A stretch of DNA of 64,000 nucleotides from Franzmannia pantelleriensis. Lineage in GTDB: Bacteria; Pseudomonadota; Gammaproteobacteria; Pseudomonadales; Halomonadaceae. The stretch spans positions 1 through 64,000 of the forward strand of contig NZ_FNGH01000018.1 of assembly GCF_900102875.1 (NCBI RefSeq), given 5' to 3'. The notes under the pieces were generated by a model. That model was not told where the DNA came from and ran no database searches. It saw only the letters and a list, made by a program, of their open reading frames with translations. Position numbers and translations under genes: made by a program. This document shows positions 29,412 through 41,176 of this stretch, one piece after another. Position 1 is the stretch's first letter. Each line of letters begins with the position of its first letter.

Positions 29412-29942
29412 ATGAGTTTCGACAAGATCCCCGCCGGCAAGGACCTTCCCAACGACGTCTACGTCGCTATCGAGATCCCCGCCAACCACGCGCCGATCAA
29501 GTACGAGATCGACAAGGACATGGACGCGCTGCTGGTCGACCGCTTCATGGCCACGCCGATGTTCTACCCGGCCAACTACGGCTTCATCCCCGACACCCTA
29601 GCCGACGACGGCGACGCCCTTGACGCGCTGGTGGTCACCCCCTACCCGGTGCAACCGGGCAGCGTGATCCGCGCCCGTCCGGTGGGCGTGCTCAACATGA
29701 CCGATGAAGCCGGCGAGGACGCCAAGCTGGTCTGCGTCCCGCATCAGAAGCTTACCGCCCTCTACGACGAGGTGCAGGAAGTCACCGATCTGCCCGAGCT
29801 GCTGCGTCAGCAGATCGCCCACTTCTTTGAGAACTACAAGGATCTCGAGAAGGGCAAGTGGGTCAAGGTCGAGTCCTGGGAAGGCGCCGAAGCCGCCCGT
29901 GCGGCGATCGAGAAAGCCGCCGCGGCCTACGCCAAGGCCTGA
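29412..29942 (+). CDS. ppa: Inorganic pyrophosphatase
   Basis: Family I soluble pyrophosphatase, 176 aa, hydrolysing PPi to drive biosynthesis. It shows [38 protein letters not shown] (the DxDxxD-type metal site within ADDGDALD) and [13 protein letters not shown]. The E. coli counterpart is also 176 aa. It has its own strong promoter and is followed by a perfect inverted repeat. Confidence 0.97.
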   Translation: MSFDKIPAGKDLPNDVYVAIEIPANHAPIKYEIDKDMDALLVDRFMATPMFYPANYGFIPDTLADDGDALDALVVTPYPVQPGSVIRARPVGVLNMTDEAGEDAKLVCVPHQKLTALYDEVQEVTDLPELLRQQIAHFFENYKDLEKGKWVKVESWEGAEAARAAIEKAAAAYAKA

Positions 29943-29961
29943 TTCCCGGCACACGCCTCAA

Positions 29962-29996
29962 CGACAGCGGGCCGCCCAAGGGACGGCCCGCTGTCG
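29962..29996. terminator. Hairpin between ppa and the DUF2333 gene
   Basis: A perfect 13-bp stem (CGACAGCGGGCCG paired with CGGCCCGCTGTCG) around a 9-nt loop, placed between two converging genes. No T-tract follows on either strand, so intrinsic termination is uncertain, but the position fits a bidirectional terminator. Confidence 0.55.
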
Positions 29997-30011
29997 TGTC
30001 AGCCTCCTGAC

Positions 30012-31202
30012 TTACGACGCTGCCTCGCCTTCTGCGTCTTCCGGGCCGGCTTCCTCGGCCTCGTCGGCCTCCTGATCACTGCCCTCATCGGGGGCATCCT
30101 CGCTGACTGCCTGGTCGTCTTCCACCACCTCCTCCACCGGCGGCTCCACGGCCTGTTCCTCCTCGGCGGCGTGTACCTCGGTCACCTCGACCGCCGCCAC
30201 CCGCGAGGCGAGTTCACCGGCCAGGTCCCGCGCACGCACGGTGTAGTTGGCCATCACCAGCGAATGATTGGCGAAGATACCGAACCCCGAGCCGTTGAGG
30301 ATCACCGGGCTCCAGATCCGCCGCTGGGTCATCTCCAGCTCGGCGATCAACTGGTGCCAGTCGCTGTGCGCCTCGGCGGCCTCGAGCAGATCGGCATAGT
30401 CGCGCTCCATGCCGCGCAGGAAGTGCAGCAGTGCCCAAGCACTGCCACGCGTCTCGAAGAAGATATCGTCGACGCGATACCAGGGCGTGGCCTCAGGCCG
30501 CTCGTCGGCATCGATGCCCAGCGCGCGACTGGCATCGCGCTCGCCAATGCTGGCCGATAGTCGCCGGGTCAGGTCCTCGAGACGCGTCTCTACCCGACCC
30601 AGCCAATCGGCCAGCGGCTCACCTTGGGGCGCGAGCCCCGCGGCGCCCTCCTCGCCCAGCTCGCTCAAGTAGCCCGCCAGTGCCTCGGAGGCCTGGCCGA
30701 AGCGCTGCTCGGCCGAGGGATAGAGCCAATCGCGACTGCTCACCTGTAGTCGACGCTCGGCCTCCTCGAGATTGGCGTTGCCGCCGCCGGCCATCTCCAG
30801 CAGGCTCGCCGACAGGTCACGCGACTGACGCAGCACGCCAAGCTCCCAGTTGGGCATATTGTCGAGCCACACGCCGGGCGGCGCGATGTCGTTGCGCAGG
30901 TAGCCACCGGGCTTGTCGGTCAGGGTGTCCACGACCTGCTTGAGGGTGGCGGTGATCACCGTGCCACGCGCCCCCGGCAGCCCCGACTGATCGCCATCGA
31001 GGGCCTGGCGCTGTTCAGCGGTGGCAAGCTCGACGTCGAACGGCGGCGGCTCGCGACTCCACCAGATACCCAGCGCCAGCGTCACCAGCAGGTAGATCAG
31101 TAGCAGAGCCAGCAGCGGTTTCCAGATCCAGCCGTAATCGGGCCGCTCGAGTTCACGGTGCCGCGCGTCGCGCGCGGCCTTGCGTCTTCCCAGCAGTGAC
31201 AT
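30012..31202 (-). CDS. DUF2333 family inner-membrane protein
   Basis: A 396-aa protein with one N-terminal membrane helix (LLALLLIYLLVTLALGIWW, about 30-48) and a large periplasmic part matching the DUF2333 family (YLRNDIAPPGVWLDNMPNWE, DDIFFETRGSAWALLHFL, ILNGSGFGIFANHSLVMANY). The last 60 residues are extremely acidic (runs of E, D, A), a disordered tail also seen in halophile proteins. I start it at ATG 31202 (MSLLGRRKA). The function of the family is unknown. Confidence 0.85.
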   Translation of the reverse strand: MSLLGRRKAARDARHRELERPDYGWIWKPLLALLLIYLLVTLALGIWWSREPPPFDVELATAEQRQALDGDQSGLPGARGTVITATLKQVVDTLTDKPGGYLRNDIAPPGVWLDNMPNWELGVLRQSRDLSASLLEMAGGGNANLEEAERRLQVSSRDWLYPSAEQRFGQASEALAGYLSELGEEGAAGLAPQGEPLADWLGRVETRLEDLTRRLSASIGERDASRALGIDADERPEATPWYRVDDIFFETRGSAWALLHFLRGMERDYADLLEAAEAHSDWHQLIAELEMTQRRIWSPVILNGSGFGIFANHSLVMANYTVRARDLAGELASRVAAVEVTEVHAAEEEQAVEPPVEEVVEDDQAVSEDAPDEGSDQEADEAEEAGPEDAEGEAAS

Positions 31203-31382
31203 GGCATCGCTTCCTTGATGAGAGGGACAAAAGGCCGCAGCGCATTCAACGCCCACGCCTGCTTGCGTTATCCTAGCATGTGGCCGGCTCGCCGAGCGCC
31301 ATCGGGAACGACCGACGGGCCCGCCGGTCACACAGGCGTCTCGTCGACCCCGCCAGACCATGCGACTAAGGATACTCCACTC

Positions 31383-33239
31383 GTGAACTCGCGCTTCACC
31401 CTTCGCACTGTACTTGCCTGGTTCATGCTGATGCTCCTCCCGGCACTGGCCCAGGCCCAGTGGTTCTCATCGGGCGGCAGCTCGAGTCGCGACTTCCTAC
31501 CCGTGCATGAGGCCTTCGAGGCCAGCGCCTGGCTGGACGAAGACAGCCTCTATGTCGGCATGCAGAGCGCCGACGACTACTACCTGTACCGCCATCGCTT
31601 CGAGATCGAGAGCCTAGATGATGACGTCAGCCTGGGCGAACCGGTGATCCCGCCCGGCGAGGCACACAGCGACGAGTTCTTCGGTGACGTCTACGTCTTC
31701 TACCAGCCGGTGGTAGTGGAGATCCCCTTGGAGAACGGCCGCCCCGAGTCACTCTCCCTGGCACTGACCTTCCAGGGCTGCGCCGATGCCGGGCTCTGCT
31801 ATCCCCCCGAGCGCATTACCCTGGAGGCGATGCCCGGCTCGCCGCCGGCGGTGTTTGCCAACGCCCAGGCCAGCGGTGACGGCAGCGCCGGCACTGCCAC
31901 GACCGCCCCCAACCTGCAGAGTGCCGACGGCCGCTTCAGTGCGCTGCTGGCCGACGCCAGCCCGCTATTGATGGTAGGGCTGTTCTTCCTCGCCGGACTG
32001 GGGCTGACCTTTACCCCTTGCGTGCTGCCGATGGTGCCGATCCTGTCGTCGATCATCGTTGGCCAGAACCCCAGCCGCGGCCGCGCTTTCGTGCTGTCGG
32101 CCAGCTACGTGGCCGGCATGGCCGCTACCTACGCCACGGTCGGCGTACTGATGGGGCTATTCGGTGCCGGACTCAACCTCCAGGCCCAGCTGCAGTCGGC
32201 GCCGGTGCTGATCGGCTTCAGCGCGCTGTTCGTGGCGTTTGCCCTGGCCATGCTCGGTGCCTTCAATCTGCGCCTGTCGCCGCGCCTGGCCGGCAGGGTC
32301 GATGCCTGGCAGGCCCGCGCTCAGCGCAGCGGCCCGCCCGGCCTGGCACTGGCCGGCGCGCTCTCGGTGCTGGTGGTATCGCCCTGCGTCTCGGCGCCGC
32401 TGGCCGGCGCGCTGGTGTTCATCTCGACCACCGGTGACGCCCTGCTGGGCGGCGCCGCGCTGCTGGCACTGGCGCTGGGCATGGGGATTCCGCTGCTGCT
32501 GGTGGGCACCTTCGGCACCACCCTGATGCCGCGCACCGGCGCCTGGATGAACGGCGTCAAGATTGCCTTCGGTGTGCTGCTGCTGTGGGTGGCGATATGG
32601 CTGATCGAACGCCTGCTGCCACCGGCGGTGGCACTGTTGCTGTGGTCAGCACTGGCCATCGGCACCGCCCTGGCGCTCGGCGCCTTGCGCCTGGATGCGC
32701 CACGCGGCTGGCCACAGCTGCGCCAGGGCGCCGGCCTGATGCTGCTGATCTGGGGTATTGCGCTGGTGATCGGCGCCGCCCGCGGCGCCCAGGACCCGCT
32801 GCGGCCACTGGCGACGCCGCCGGGCGTAATGGCCGAGCGCAGCGGCACCGAGCTGCCGACGCCGGTCAGCGTGTCGCGGCTGGATGACTTCCAGGCCGCA
32901 CTGGCCGATGCCAGCCGCGAGGGTCGGCCGGTGTTCGTCGATGTCACCGCCGACTGGTGCATCTCCTGCAAGCAGATGGAGCGCAGCGTCTACCCCAGCG
33001 CGGCGAATCAGCTGGCCGGCTTCCAGCGCATCCAGATCGACGTCACCGACACCACTGCCGAGAGTCGCGAGCTGCTCGACCACTTCGGCCTGTTCGGCCC
33101 TCCCAGCCTGCTGTTCTTCGACGGTGAACAGGAGATTCGCGACGCACGCATTCTCGGCGAGGTGGGACGTCGCGACTTCGCCCAGCACCTCGACCAGCTG
33201 CTTGGCTGGCTGGAGCAGCAGCGCCCCTCAACGACGTGA
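31383..33239 (+). CDS. dsbD: Thiol:disulfide interchange protein DsbD
   Basis: Carries electrons from cytosolic thioredoxin across the inner membrane to periplasmic DsbC and DsbG. A signal peptide ends at ALAQAQ; the alpha domain has the redox pair in FQGCADAGLCYPP; the eight-helix beta domain has FTPCVLPMVP and VSPCVSAPLAG; the gamma domain is thioredoxin-like with ADWCISCKQME. I choose GTG 31383, 618 aa, because it directly precedes the signal peptide and has AAGG upstream; no ATG is suitably placed. Confidence 0.95.
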   Translation: MNSRFTLRTVLAWFMLMLLPALAQAQWFSSGGSSSRDFLPVHEAFEASAWLDEDSLYVGMQSADDYYLYRHRFEIESLDDDVSLGEPVIPPGEAHSDEFFGDVYVFYQPVVVEIPLENGRPESLSLALTFQGCADAGLCYPPERITLEAMPGSPPAVFANAQASGDGSAGTATTAPNLQSADGRFSALLADASPLLMVGLFFLAGLGLTFTPCVLPMVPILSSIIVGQNPSRGRAFVLSASYVAGMAATYATVGVLMGLFGAGLNLQAQLQSAPVLIGFSALFVAFALAMLGAFNLRLSPRLAGRVDAWQARAQRSGPPGLALAGALSVLVVSPCVSAPLAGALVFISTTGDALLGGAALLALALGMGIPLLLVGTFGTTLMPRTGAWMNGVKIAFGVLLLWVAIWLIERLLPPAVALLLWSALAIGTALALGALRLDAPRGWPQLRQGAGLMLLIWGIALVIGAARGAQDPLRPLATPPGVMAERSGTELPTPVSVSRLDDFQAALADASREGRPVFVDVTADWCISCKQMERSVYPSAANQLAGFQRIQIDVTDTTAESRELLDHFGLFGPPSLLFFDGEQEIRDARILGEVGRRDFAQHLDQLLGWLEQQRPSTT

Positions 33240-33401
33240 TTATCGTCAAACATCCGTTTAGTTGTCGGCTTCAGTGGCTATCACCGTGGCGCGCTGGACA
33301 AGCCCCCCTTTTTTCGGCACACTCCGCGAACACTGTTCTTAACGGCCTATATCACGATAATTTTCATCATCGTGCCGTTATCTACACCAAGTCGGCTCAG
33401 G

Positions 33402-33430
33402 TTGACAGCGTCACCCGCCGGCCCTATTTC
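33402..33430 (+). promoter_or_regulatory. Sigma-70 promoter of accBC
   Basis: A perfect TTGACA (33402-33407), 17-nt spacer and TATTTC (33425-33430), ending 23 nt before the accB ATG. The leader would be short. The rest of the 214-nt dsbD-accB gap is AT-rich without other recognisable elements. Confidence 0.6.
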
Positions 33431-33453
33431 TCCACCCTGATCGAGACAGATTC

Positions 33454-33924
33454 ATGGATATTCGCAAGGTCAAGAAGCTGATCGAGCTGTTGGAAGAGTC
33501 CAATATCAGCGAGATTGAAATTCAGGAAGGCGAAGAGTCGGTCCGTATCAGCCGCCACCCCAATGGCGCCGTCTATCAGAACAGCATGCCGCAGTACGCC
33601 ATGCCGCAGGGGGGCTACGCACCGCCCGCCTCCGCGCCTGCCGCGCCCCAGCCCAGCGCCGAGGAGAGCAGCACGCCGGCACAGCCCGAAGGTCACGCCG
33701 TCGCCTCGCCGATGGTCGGCACCTTCTACCGCGCCCCGGCGCCCGGCGCCAAGGCGTTCGTGGAAGTCGGACAGAGCGTCAAGAAAGGCGATGCCGTGTG
33801 CATCGTCGAGGCCATGAAGATGATGAATCAGATCGAGGCCGACAAAGACGGCGTGATCGAAGCCATCCTGGTCGAGGACGGTGAGCCGGTCGAGTTCGAC
33901 CAGCCGATGCTCATCATCAGCTAA
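33454..33924 (+). CDS. accB: Acetyl-CoA carboxylase biotin carboxyl carrier protein
   Basis: A 156-aa BCCP: N-terminal interaction helix ([16 protein letters not shown]), a Pro/Ala-rich linker (about 50-75) and the biotinyl domain with [10 protein letters not shown], where the lysine is biotinylated, and the characteristic thumb region before it. It supplies carboxybiotin for malonyl-CoA formation in fatty-acid synthesis and is 21 nt upstream of accC, the usual operon. Confidence 0.98.
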   Translation: MDIRKVKKLIELLEESNISEIEIQEGEESVRISRHPNGAVYQNSMPQYAMPQGGYAPPASAPAAPQPSAEESSTPAQPEGHAVASPMVGTFYRAPAPGAKAFVEVGQSVKKGDAVCIVEAMKMMNQIEADKDGVIEAILVEDGEPVEFDQPMLIIS

Positions 33925-33945
33925 CCTCCAAGGGGCGCAACCATC

Positions 33946-35286
33946 ATGTTGGACAAGGTACTCATCGCCAATCGCGGCGAGATCGCCCTGCGCATCCTGC
34001 GCGCCTGCAAGGAGCTGGGCATCAAGACGGTGGCGGTTCACTCCAAGGCCGACCGCGAGCTGATGCACGTACGGCTGGCCGACGAAGCGGTCTGCATCGG
34101 CCCGGCCTCCTCGGCGCAGTCCTACCTCAATATCCCGGCGCTGATCAGCGCCGCTGAAGTCACCGATGCCAGCGCCATTCACCCCGGCTACGGTTTTCTC
34201 TCCGAGAATGCCGACTTCGCCGAACAGGTCGAGCGCTCCGGTTTCACCTTCATTGGTCCGCGCGCCGAGACCATTCGCCTGATGGGCGACAAGGTCAGCG
34301 CCATCGAGGCCATGAAGAAGGCCGGCGTGCCCACCGTGCCGGGCTCCGATGGCCCGGTGCCGGACGATCCCCAACAGACGCTGGCGATCGCCCGGCGCAT
34401 CGGCTATCCAGTGATCATCAAGGCCGCCTCCGGCGGCGGTGGCCGCGGCATGCGCGTGGTGCACAACGAAGCGCACCTGCTGTCGTCGATCAGCGTGACC
34501 CAGAACGAGGCCAATGCGGCGTTCGGCGACGGCACCGTCTACATGGAAAAATTCCTCGAGCAGCCGCGCCACGTCGAGGTGCAGGTGCTGGCCGATGGCC
34601 AAGGCAATGCCGTGCATCTCTATGACCGCGACTGCTCGCTGCAGCGCCGCCACCAGAAGGTGCTCGAGGAAGCCCCTGCGCCGCATCTTGACCAGGAAGC
34701 CCGGGCTCGGGTGCTCAAGGCCTGCACCGATGCCTGCCTGACCATCAACTATCGTGGCGCTGGCACCTTCGAGTTCCTCTACGAGAACGGCCAGTTCTTC
34801 TTCATCGAGATGAACACCCGGGTACAGGTCGAGCACCCGGTCACCGAAATGGTCACCGGTGTGGATATCGTCAAGGAGCAGCTGCGCATCGCCTCCGGCA
34901 TGCCTCTGTCGATCAGTCAGGAGGACGTGCAGCTCAACGGTCACGCCTTCGAGTGCCGTATCAACGCCGAAGACGCGCGCACCTTCATGCCATCGCCGGG
35001 CAAGGTCTCGCTCTACCACGCTCCCGGCGGACTCGGCGTGCGCATGGACTCGCACCTGTATACCGGCTATACGGTACCGCCCCACTACGACTCGCTGATC
35101 GGTAAGCTGATCACCTGGGGGGCCGACCGTGAGATCGCCCTGACGCGCATGCGCATCGCCCTCGACGAGCTGCTGGTAGAGGGCATCAAGACCAATATCG
35201 ACCTGCAGAAGGATCTGGTGCGCGACAGCCACTTCCATCACGGCGGCGTCAATATCCACTACCTCGAGAAGAAGCTCGCCCAGTAA
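33946..35286 (+). CDS. accC: Acetyl-CoA carboxylase biotin carboxylase subunit
   Basis: ATP-dependent biotin carboxylase, 446 aa: [16 protein letters not shown], the glycine-rich loop [25 protein letters not shown] and [16 protein letters not shown] with the metal-binding glutamate and asparagine. It is a paralogue of pycA (5212-6627) but carries the typical AccC C-terminus. It is followed immediately by a strong intrinsic terminator. Confidence 0.98.
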   Translation: MLDKVLIANRGEIALRILRACKELGIKTVAVHSKADRELMHVRLADEAVCIGPASSAQSYLNIPALISAAEVTDASAIHPGYGFLSENADFAEQVERSGFTFIGPRAETIRLMGDKVSAIEAMKKAGVPTVPGSDGPVPDDPQQTLAIARRIGYPVIIKAASGGGGRGMRVVHNEAHLLSSISVTQNEANAAFGDGTVYMEKFLEQPRHVEVQVLADGQGNAVHLYDRDCSLQRRHQKVLEEAPAPHLDQEARARVLKACTDACLTINYRGAGTFEFLYENGQFFFIEMNTRVQVEHPVTEMVTGVDIVKEQLRIASGMPLSISQEDVQLNGHAFECRINAEDARTFMPSPGKVSLYHAPGGLGVRMDSHLYTGYTVPPHYDSLIGKLITWGADREIALTRMRIALDELLVEGIKTNIDLQKDLVRDSHFHHGGVNIHYLEKKLAQ

Positions 35287-35301
35287 TTGACGGCGCGCTG
35301 A

Positions 35302-35330
35302 ACGGGGTGGCCGCCGGCCGCCCCGTTTTT
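35302..35330 (+). terminator. Rho-independent terminator of accBC
   Basis: An 11-bp stem ACGGGGTGGCC / GGCCGCCCCGT with one G-T pair, a GCC loop, then TTTTT. It starts 16 nt after the accC stop and is one of the clearest intrinsic terminators in the window. Confidence 0.9.
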
Positions 35331-35368
35331 GTATGCGCCTCGCTCACCGCCCATCAGGAGGCTTGCGC

Positions 35369-36283
35369 ATGCCCTGGCTGCAACTCAAGGCCCATACCGC
35401 CCCCGAATTCGCCGAGCGCCTCGAGGACTTGCTACTCGACGAGGGCGCCAGCGCCATTACCCTGCAGGACGCCCACGACGACCCGGTGTTCGAGCCCGAT
35501 CGCGGCACCACCCCGCTGTGGAACGAGACGGTGCTTACCGGCCTCTACGACGACCTGGAAGGGGTGGACGCCATGCTCGAGCGCGTGCGCCAGGCGTGGG
35601 CCACGGAGCTGCCCGATGACCCCTGCCCGGAGATCGAGGTCGAGCTGCTCGCCGATCGCGACTGGGAGCGTGAGTGGATGGACGGCTTCACGCCACTGCA
35701 GATGGGCCAGCGGCTGTGGATCGTACCCAGCTGGCACGCCGCCCCCGACCCCGACGCCGTCAACCTGCTGCTCGACCCGGGCCTGGCCTTCGGTACCGGC
35801 ACCCACCCCACCACCGCGCTGTGCCTGGCCTGGCTCGACGATCTCTCGGTAGCCGGCGAGCTCGACGACCGCGACGTGCTCGACGTCGGCTGCGGCTCAG
35901 GCATCCTCGCCATTGCTTCGCTCAAGCTGGGTGCCGCCCGTGCGGTGGGCACCGATATCGATCCCCAGGCGCTCACCGCCAGCCGCGACAACGCCGAGCG
36001 CAACGCGGTAGACGTCGACGCCCTGGCGCTGCACTACCCCGAACAGATCGACGACACGCGGACCTTCGAGGTGGTGGTCGCCAACATCCTCGCCGGCCCG
36101 CTGGTCGAGCTTGCCGACATGATCGCCGGCCACGTCGCCCCCGGCGGACGCCTGGCACTATCCGGGATTCTTGCCCAGCAGGCCGACGAGGTGCTGGAGG
36201 CCTATCGCGCCCAGGGCCTGATCATGGACGAACCGGCCAGCCGCGACGGCTGGGTGCGACTGAACGGTCGGCGGCCGAATTAA
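35369..36283 (+). CDS. prmA: Ribosomal protein L11 methyltransferase
   Basis: SAM-dependent trimethylation of ribosomal protein L11. The 304-aa protein has the N-terminal L11-binding domain (MPWLQLKAHTAPEFAERLED) and a Rossmann domain with GLAFGTGTHPTT, VLDVGCGSGILAIAS (motif I) and VVANILAGPL (motif IV). Start at ATG 35369 is fixed by AGGAGG upstream; an earlier ATG at 35333 would overlap the terminator. Confidence 0.97.
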   Translation: MPWLQLKAHTAPEFAERLEDLLLDEGASAITLQDAHDDPVFEPDRGTTPLWNETVLTGLYDDLEGVDAMLERVRQAWATELPDDPCPEIEVELLADRDWEREWMDGFTPLQMGQRLWIVPSWHAAPDPDAVNLLLDPGLAFGTGTHPTTALCLAWLDDLSVAGELDDRDVLDVGCGSGILAIASLKLGAARAVGTDIDPQALTASRDNAERNAVDVDALALHYPEQIDDTRTFEVVVANILAGPLVELADMIAGHVAPGGRLALSGILAQQADEVLEAYRAQGLIMDEPASRDGWVRLNGRRPN

Positions 36284-36370
36284 TTCCGGGCTGGCTGAAT
36301 GTCCACCTTCACCCGCGGCCGAGCGGTGGGTATGATATGCCCCCCTTGCTGATGATGCGCTCGATCGACC

Positions 36371-37411
36371 ATGCCCATTGACGCCTCGGCGCTGCCGTCC
36401 ATCGGCCGCCACCGCCTGCCCAACCGCGTGATCCTGGCCCCCATGGCCGGGGTCACCGACCGCCCCTTCCGGCAACTGTGCCGGCGGCTGGGCGCCGGGC
36501 TGGTGGTCGGCGAGATGGTCACCTCGGACCCCAGCCTGTGGCACACCCGCAAGTCGCGGCTACGCATGGATCACCGCGGCGAACCCGGCCCGCGCGCCGT
36601 GCAGATCGCCGGCGGCGACGCCGCCATGCTGGCCGAGGCGGCACGCCTCAACGCCGAGCAGGGCGCCGAGATCATCGACATCAACATGGGCTGCCCGGCC
36701 AAGAAGGTGTGCTACAAGGCTGCCGGCTCGGCCCTGCTGCGCGACGAACGACTGGTGGCCGAGATTCTGGATGCCGTGGTGGCCGCGGTGGACGTACCGG
36801 TCACGCTCAAGATCCGCACCGGCTGGTGTGCCGAAAGCAACAACGGCGTGCGTATCGCCCGCCTCGCCGAGAACGCCGGCATCCAAGCCCTGGCGGTTCA
36901 CGGCCGCACCCGCGAGCAGCGCTATACCGGCCACGCCGAGTACGACACCATCGCCGCGATCAAGGCCGCGGTATCGATGCCGGTATTTGCCAACGGTGAT
37001 ATCGATTCTCCCGAGAAAGCTGCCCGTATCCTCGACTATACTGGGGCGGATGCGGTGATGGTCGGCCGTGGCGCCCAGGGCAATCCCTGGCTGTTCGGCG
37101 AGATCGACCACTACCTGCGCCACGGGCAGCGACTCGCGGCCCCCAGCGCCGCTCAGCGCCGCGAGGTGATGCGCGACCACCTCGCTACCCTGCATGCGTT
37201 CTACGGCGAGCACATGGGCGTACGTATCGCGCGCAAGCACCTCGGCTGGTATTTGGCCCGGCATGCATCTGATGCCCATGCCGTCAAGGCGCTGCGCGCA
37301 CGCTTCAATGCTCTGGAAAATGCCCAGGCACAGCAATATTTCGTGGATCAACTGTTTCGCCATCCCGCCGACGCGCGGCCGATGGCGTCGGATGGAATCA
37401 GTGCAGCATGA
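36371..37411 (+). CDS. dusB: tRNA-dihydrouridine synthase B
   Basis: FMN-dependent reduction of tRNA uridines. The 346-aa protein has [37 protein letters not shown] (with the catalytic cysteine), TLKIRTGW and [11 protein letters not shown]. It overlaps fis by 4 nt (ATGA), reproducing the dusB-fis operon of enteric bacteria, where the upstream promoter is growth-rate regulated. Confidence 0.97.
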   Translation: MPIDASALPSIGRHRLPNRVILAPMAGVTDRPFRQLCRRLGAGLVVGEMVTSDPSLWHTRKSRLRMDHRGEPGPRAVQIAGGDAAMLAEAARLNAEQGAEIIDINMGCPAKKVCYKAAGSALLRDERLVAEILDAVVAAVDVPVTLKIRTGWCAESNNGVRIARLAENAGIQALAVHGRTREQRYTGHAEYDTIAAIKAAVSMPVFANGDIDSPEKAARILDYTGADAVMVGRGAQGNPWLFGEIDHYLRHGQRLAAPSAAQRREVMRDHLATLHAFYGEHMGVRIARKHLGWYLARHASDAHAVKALRARFNALENAQAQQYFVDQLFRHPADARPMASDGISAA

Positions 37412-37752
37412 CCAGCAGGCAACCCACTCAACCAGGCTCCCTGATGACCGCCACTCAGGAATCGCTTGACCTGGCCGCGGCGCTGCCCAGCGATGACGAC
37501 GCCTCGCTGGCCCCCACGCCCACCGACCGCCCATTGCGTGAGGCGGTGGATGTCGCCATGCGGCGCTACTTCGACCACCTCGACGGCGAGACGGTCACCG
37601 ATCTCTACGCCATGGTGCTGGCCGAGGTCGAGGCACCACTGCTGACGGCGGTCATGGACCATGTCGACGGTAACCAGACCCGCGCCGCCGACATGTTGGG
37701 TCTCAACCGTGGCACGCTGCGCAAGAAGCTCAAGCAGTACGACCTGATCTGA
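37408..37752 (+). CDS. fis: Nucleoid-associated protein Fis
   Basis: DNA-bending factor for inversion and rRNA-promoter activation. Residues about 65-114 hold the dimer helices and the C-terminal helix-turn-helix [21 protein letters not shown]. At 114 aa from the ATGA overlap it is longer than the 98-aa E. coli Fis; a start at ATG 37444 would give 102 aa and is equally plausible. Confidence 0.95.
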   Translation: MTSRQPTQPGSLMTATQESLDLAAALPSDDDASLAPTPTDRPLREAVDVAMRRYFDHLDGETVTDLYAMVLAEVEAPLLTAVMDHVDGNQTRAADMLGLNRGTLRKKLKQYDLI

Positions 37753-37758
37753 TACCAC

Positions 37759-37782
37759 AAGGGAGCCGCTCGCGGCTCCCTT
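37759..37782 (+). terminator. Hairpin between fis and purH
   Basis: Eleven-base arms AAGGGAGCCGC and GCGGCTCCCTT around a TC loop, 6 nt after the fis stop. Only TTGGCG follows, so termination strength is doubtful; it may instead protect the dusB-fis 3' end or attenuate read-through into purH. Confidence 0.55.
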
Positions 37783-37817
37783 GGCGTTCAATGACTCACT
37801 ATCTCGAGAGGTTTCAC

Positions 37818-39401
<1,584 letters not shown>

Positions 39402-39543
39402 GGTGATAAAAACGCTGGATCTCGGCCATGCGTCGTTGAAAGTCGGCATCAAGATGCTCATTTGCAACAGCAAACTCCGCTCTTTCGCCGACTTTCGCCT
39501 AGCCTGACCATCGCCCAGCGGTTTTCTCGAACAGTACTTAATT

Positions 39544-39579
39544 AGAAAACCCCATTGGCCTAGGCCAATGGGGTTTTCT
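39544..39579. terminator. Bidirectional terminator between purH and gabD
   Basis: A perfect 36-nt palindrome: AGAAAACCCCATTGGCC, its complement, and a central TA. The A/T-rich outer ends give U-tracts in both directions, so it can terminate both converging transcripts. The rest of the 226-nt gap holds nothing else recognisable. Confidence 0.9.
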
Positions 39580-39627
39580 GTTCTTAAAGCTTATGAACTA
39601 TGGCTTCCAGCTCCAGGCGGGGCCCGG

Positions 39628-41085
39628 TCAGCCGAGATCAATACACAGGTACTTGGTCTCGACGAACTCCTCGAGCCCCTCGCGGCCGCCTTCGCGGCCC
39701 AGGCCGGAGGCCTTGACCCCGCCGAACGGCGTTGCCGGGTTGGAGATCAGGCCGGTGTTGATGCCCACCATGCCGTACTCGAGCGCCTCGGCGACACGCC
39801 ATACGCGGCCCAGGTCGCGGGAGTAGAAGTAGGCCGCCAGGCCGTACTCGGTGGCGTTGGCCATGGTGATGGCGTCCTCCTCATCCTCGAAGGGGAAGAC
39901 CGCGGCCAGCGGCCCGAAGGTCTCCTCGTGGGCGACTTTCATGGTGTCATTGGCGGCGCTGATCAGGGTCGGGGTGAAGAAGTTGCCGCCCAGCGGGTGC
40001 GGGTTACCCCCTAGCAGCAGCTGGGCGCCGTGATCCACCGCGTCGTGAACGTGGTCACTGACCTTGTCGACGGCGTTGTGGTCGATCAGCGGGCCGATAT
40101 TGATGCCATCCCGGGTGCCATCACCGACATGCAGCTCACTGTTCATGGCGACCGCGAGCTTCTCGCAGAAGGCGTTGACCACGCTCGACTGGACCAGGAA
40201 GCGGTTGGTGCACACGCAGGTCTGGCCGGCATTGCGGAACTTGGCGGCCATGGCGCCGTCCACGGCGGCGTCGAGATCGGCATCCTCGAACACGATGAAG
40301 GGGGCGTTGCCGCCCAGCTCCAGCGAGATCTTCTGAATGTGCTGGGCCGCCTGGGCCATCAGCGTGCGCCCGACCTCGGTGGAGCCAGTGAAGGTGATCT
40401 TGCGTACGACCGGCGATTCGGTGAGCGCCGCGGCAATCTCCGAGGCGCGCCCGGGCACCACGTTGAAGACGCCGCGGGGCACCCCGGCGCGCTCGGCAAG
40501 CAGCGCCAGCGCCGTAGCCGAGAACGGCGTCTGACTGGCCGGTTTGACCACGATCGGGCAGCCAGCGGCCAGTGCCGCGCCGGCCTTGCGGGTGATCATC
40601 GCCGCCGGGAAGTTCCACGGCGTGATGGCGCCCACCACACCGACCGGCTGTTTGGTGACCACTACCCGCTGATTGGCACTGGCAGCGGGGATCGTCTCGC
40701 CGTAGATACGCCGCGCCTCCTCGGCGAACCAGCGCAGGAAGTTTGCCGCGTAGGCGATCTCGCCGGCGGCCTCCTTGAGCGGCTTGCCCTGCTCGAGGGT
40801 CATGATGGTGGCCAACTCCTGCTGATGCTCATGCATCAGATCGTGCCACTTCATCAGGATGTCGGCGCGTTCCAGCGCGGTCAACCCACGCCAAGCGGGA
40901 AACGCCGCCTCGGCGGCAGTGATCGCCCGTTCGGTCTCGGCGCGGCCCAGACGCGGCACGCGACCAATCGCCTCGCCGGTGGCCGGGTTGATGACATCGA
41001 TCTGTTCGCCGCTATCGGCGGCGACCCAGCTGCCATCGATATAGGCAAAGGGACGGTATAACGGACTGTCTTGAAGAGATGACAT
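39628..41085 (-). CDS. gabD: NAD(P)-dependent succinate-semialdehyde dehydrogenase
   Basis: Oxidises succinate semialdehyde to succinate in the GABA branch. The 485-aa aldehyde dehydrogenase has the signature glutamate in SLELGGNAPF, the catalytic cysteine in RNAGQTCVCTNR, VVGAITPWNFP and the terminal GGVKASGLGREGG. The double-cysteine CVC motif is typical of GabD. Start at ATG 41085 is fixed by AAGGAGA; upstream sequence in the frame is not coding. The partner transaminase gabT is not in the window, so closely related dehydrogenases (e.g. glutarate semialdehyde) cannot be excluded. Confidence 0.88.
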   Translation of the reverse strand: MSSLQDSPLYRPFAYIDGSWVAADSGEQIDVINPATGEAIGRVPRLGRAETERAITAAEAAFPAWRGLTALERADILMKWHDLMHEHQQELATIMTLEQGKPLKEAAGEIAYAANFLRWFAEEARRIYGETIPAASANQRVVVTKQPVGVVGAITPWNFPAAMITRKAGAALAAGCPIVVKPASQTPFSATALALLAERAGVPRGVFNVVPGRASEIAAALTESPVVRKITFTGSTEVGRTLMAQAAQHIQKISLELGGNAPFIVFEDADLDAAVDGAMAAKFRNAGQTCVCTNRFLVQSSVVNAFCEKLAVAMNSELHVGDGTRDGINIGPLIDHNAVDKVSDHVHDAVDHGAQLLLGGNPHPLGGNFFTPTLISAANDTMKVAHEETFGPLAAVFPFEDEEDAITMANATEYGLAAYFYSRDLGRVWRVAEALEYGMVGINTGLISNPATPFGGVKASGLGREGGREGLEEFVETKYLCIDLG

Positions 41086-41176
41086 GATGTTCTCCTTTCC
41101 ATCATTACGCCGCGTCTGCGGCGCACGGGATGATGCGAAACGGGTCACGCAGGGGTGGCTTGAGGCATGCAAGGCA

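Noticed and set aside
33424-35259. Long minus-strand frame opposite accB/accC (611 codons)
   Set aside because: Antisense shadow of the accBC genes, with the low-complexity His/Asp/Gly composition typical of reverse-frame translation in GC-rich genes.
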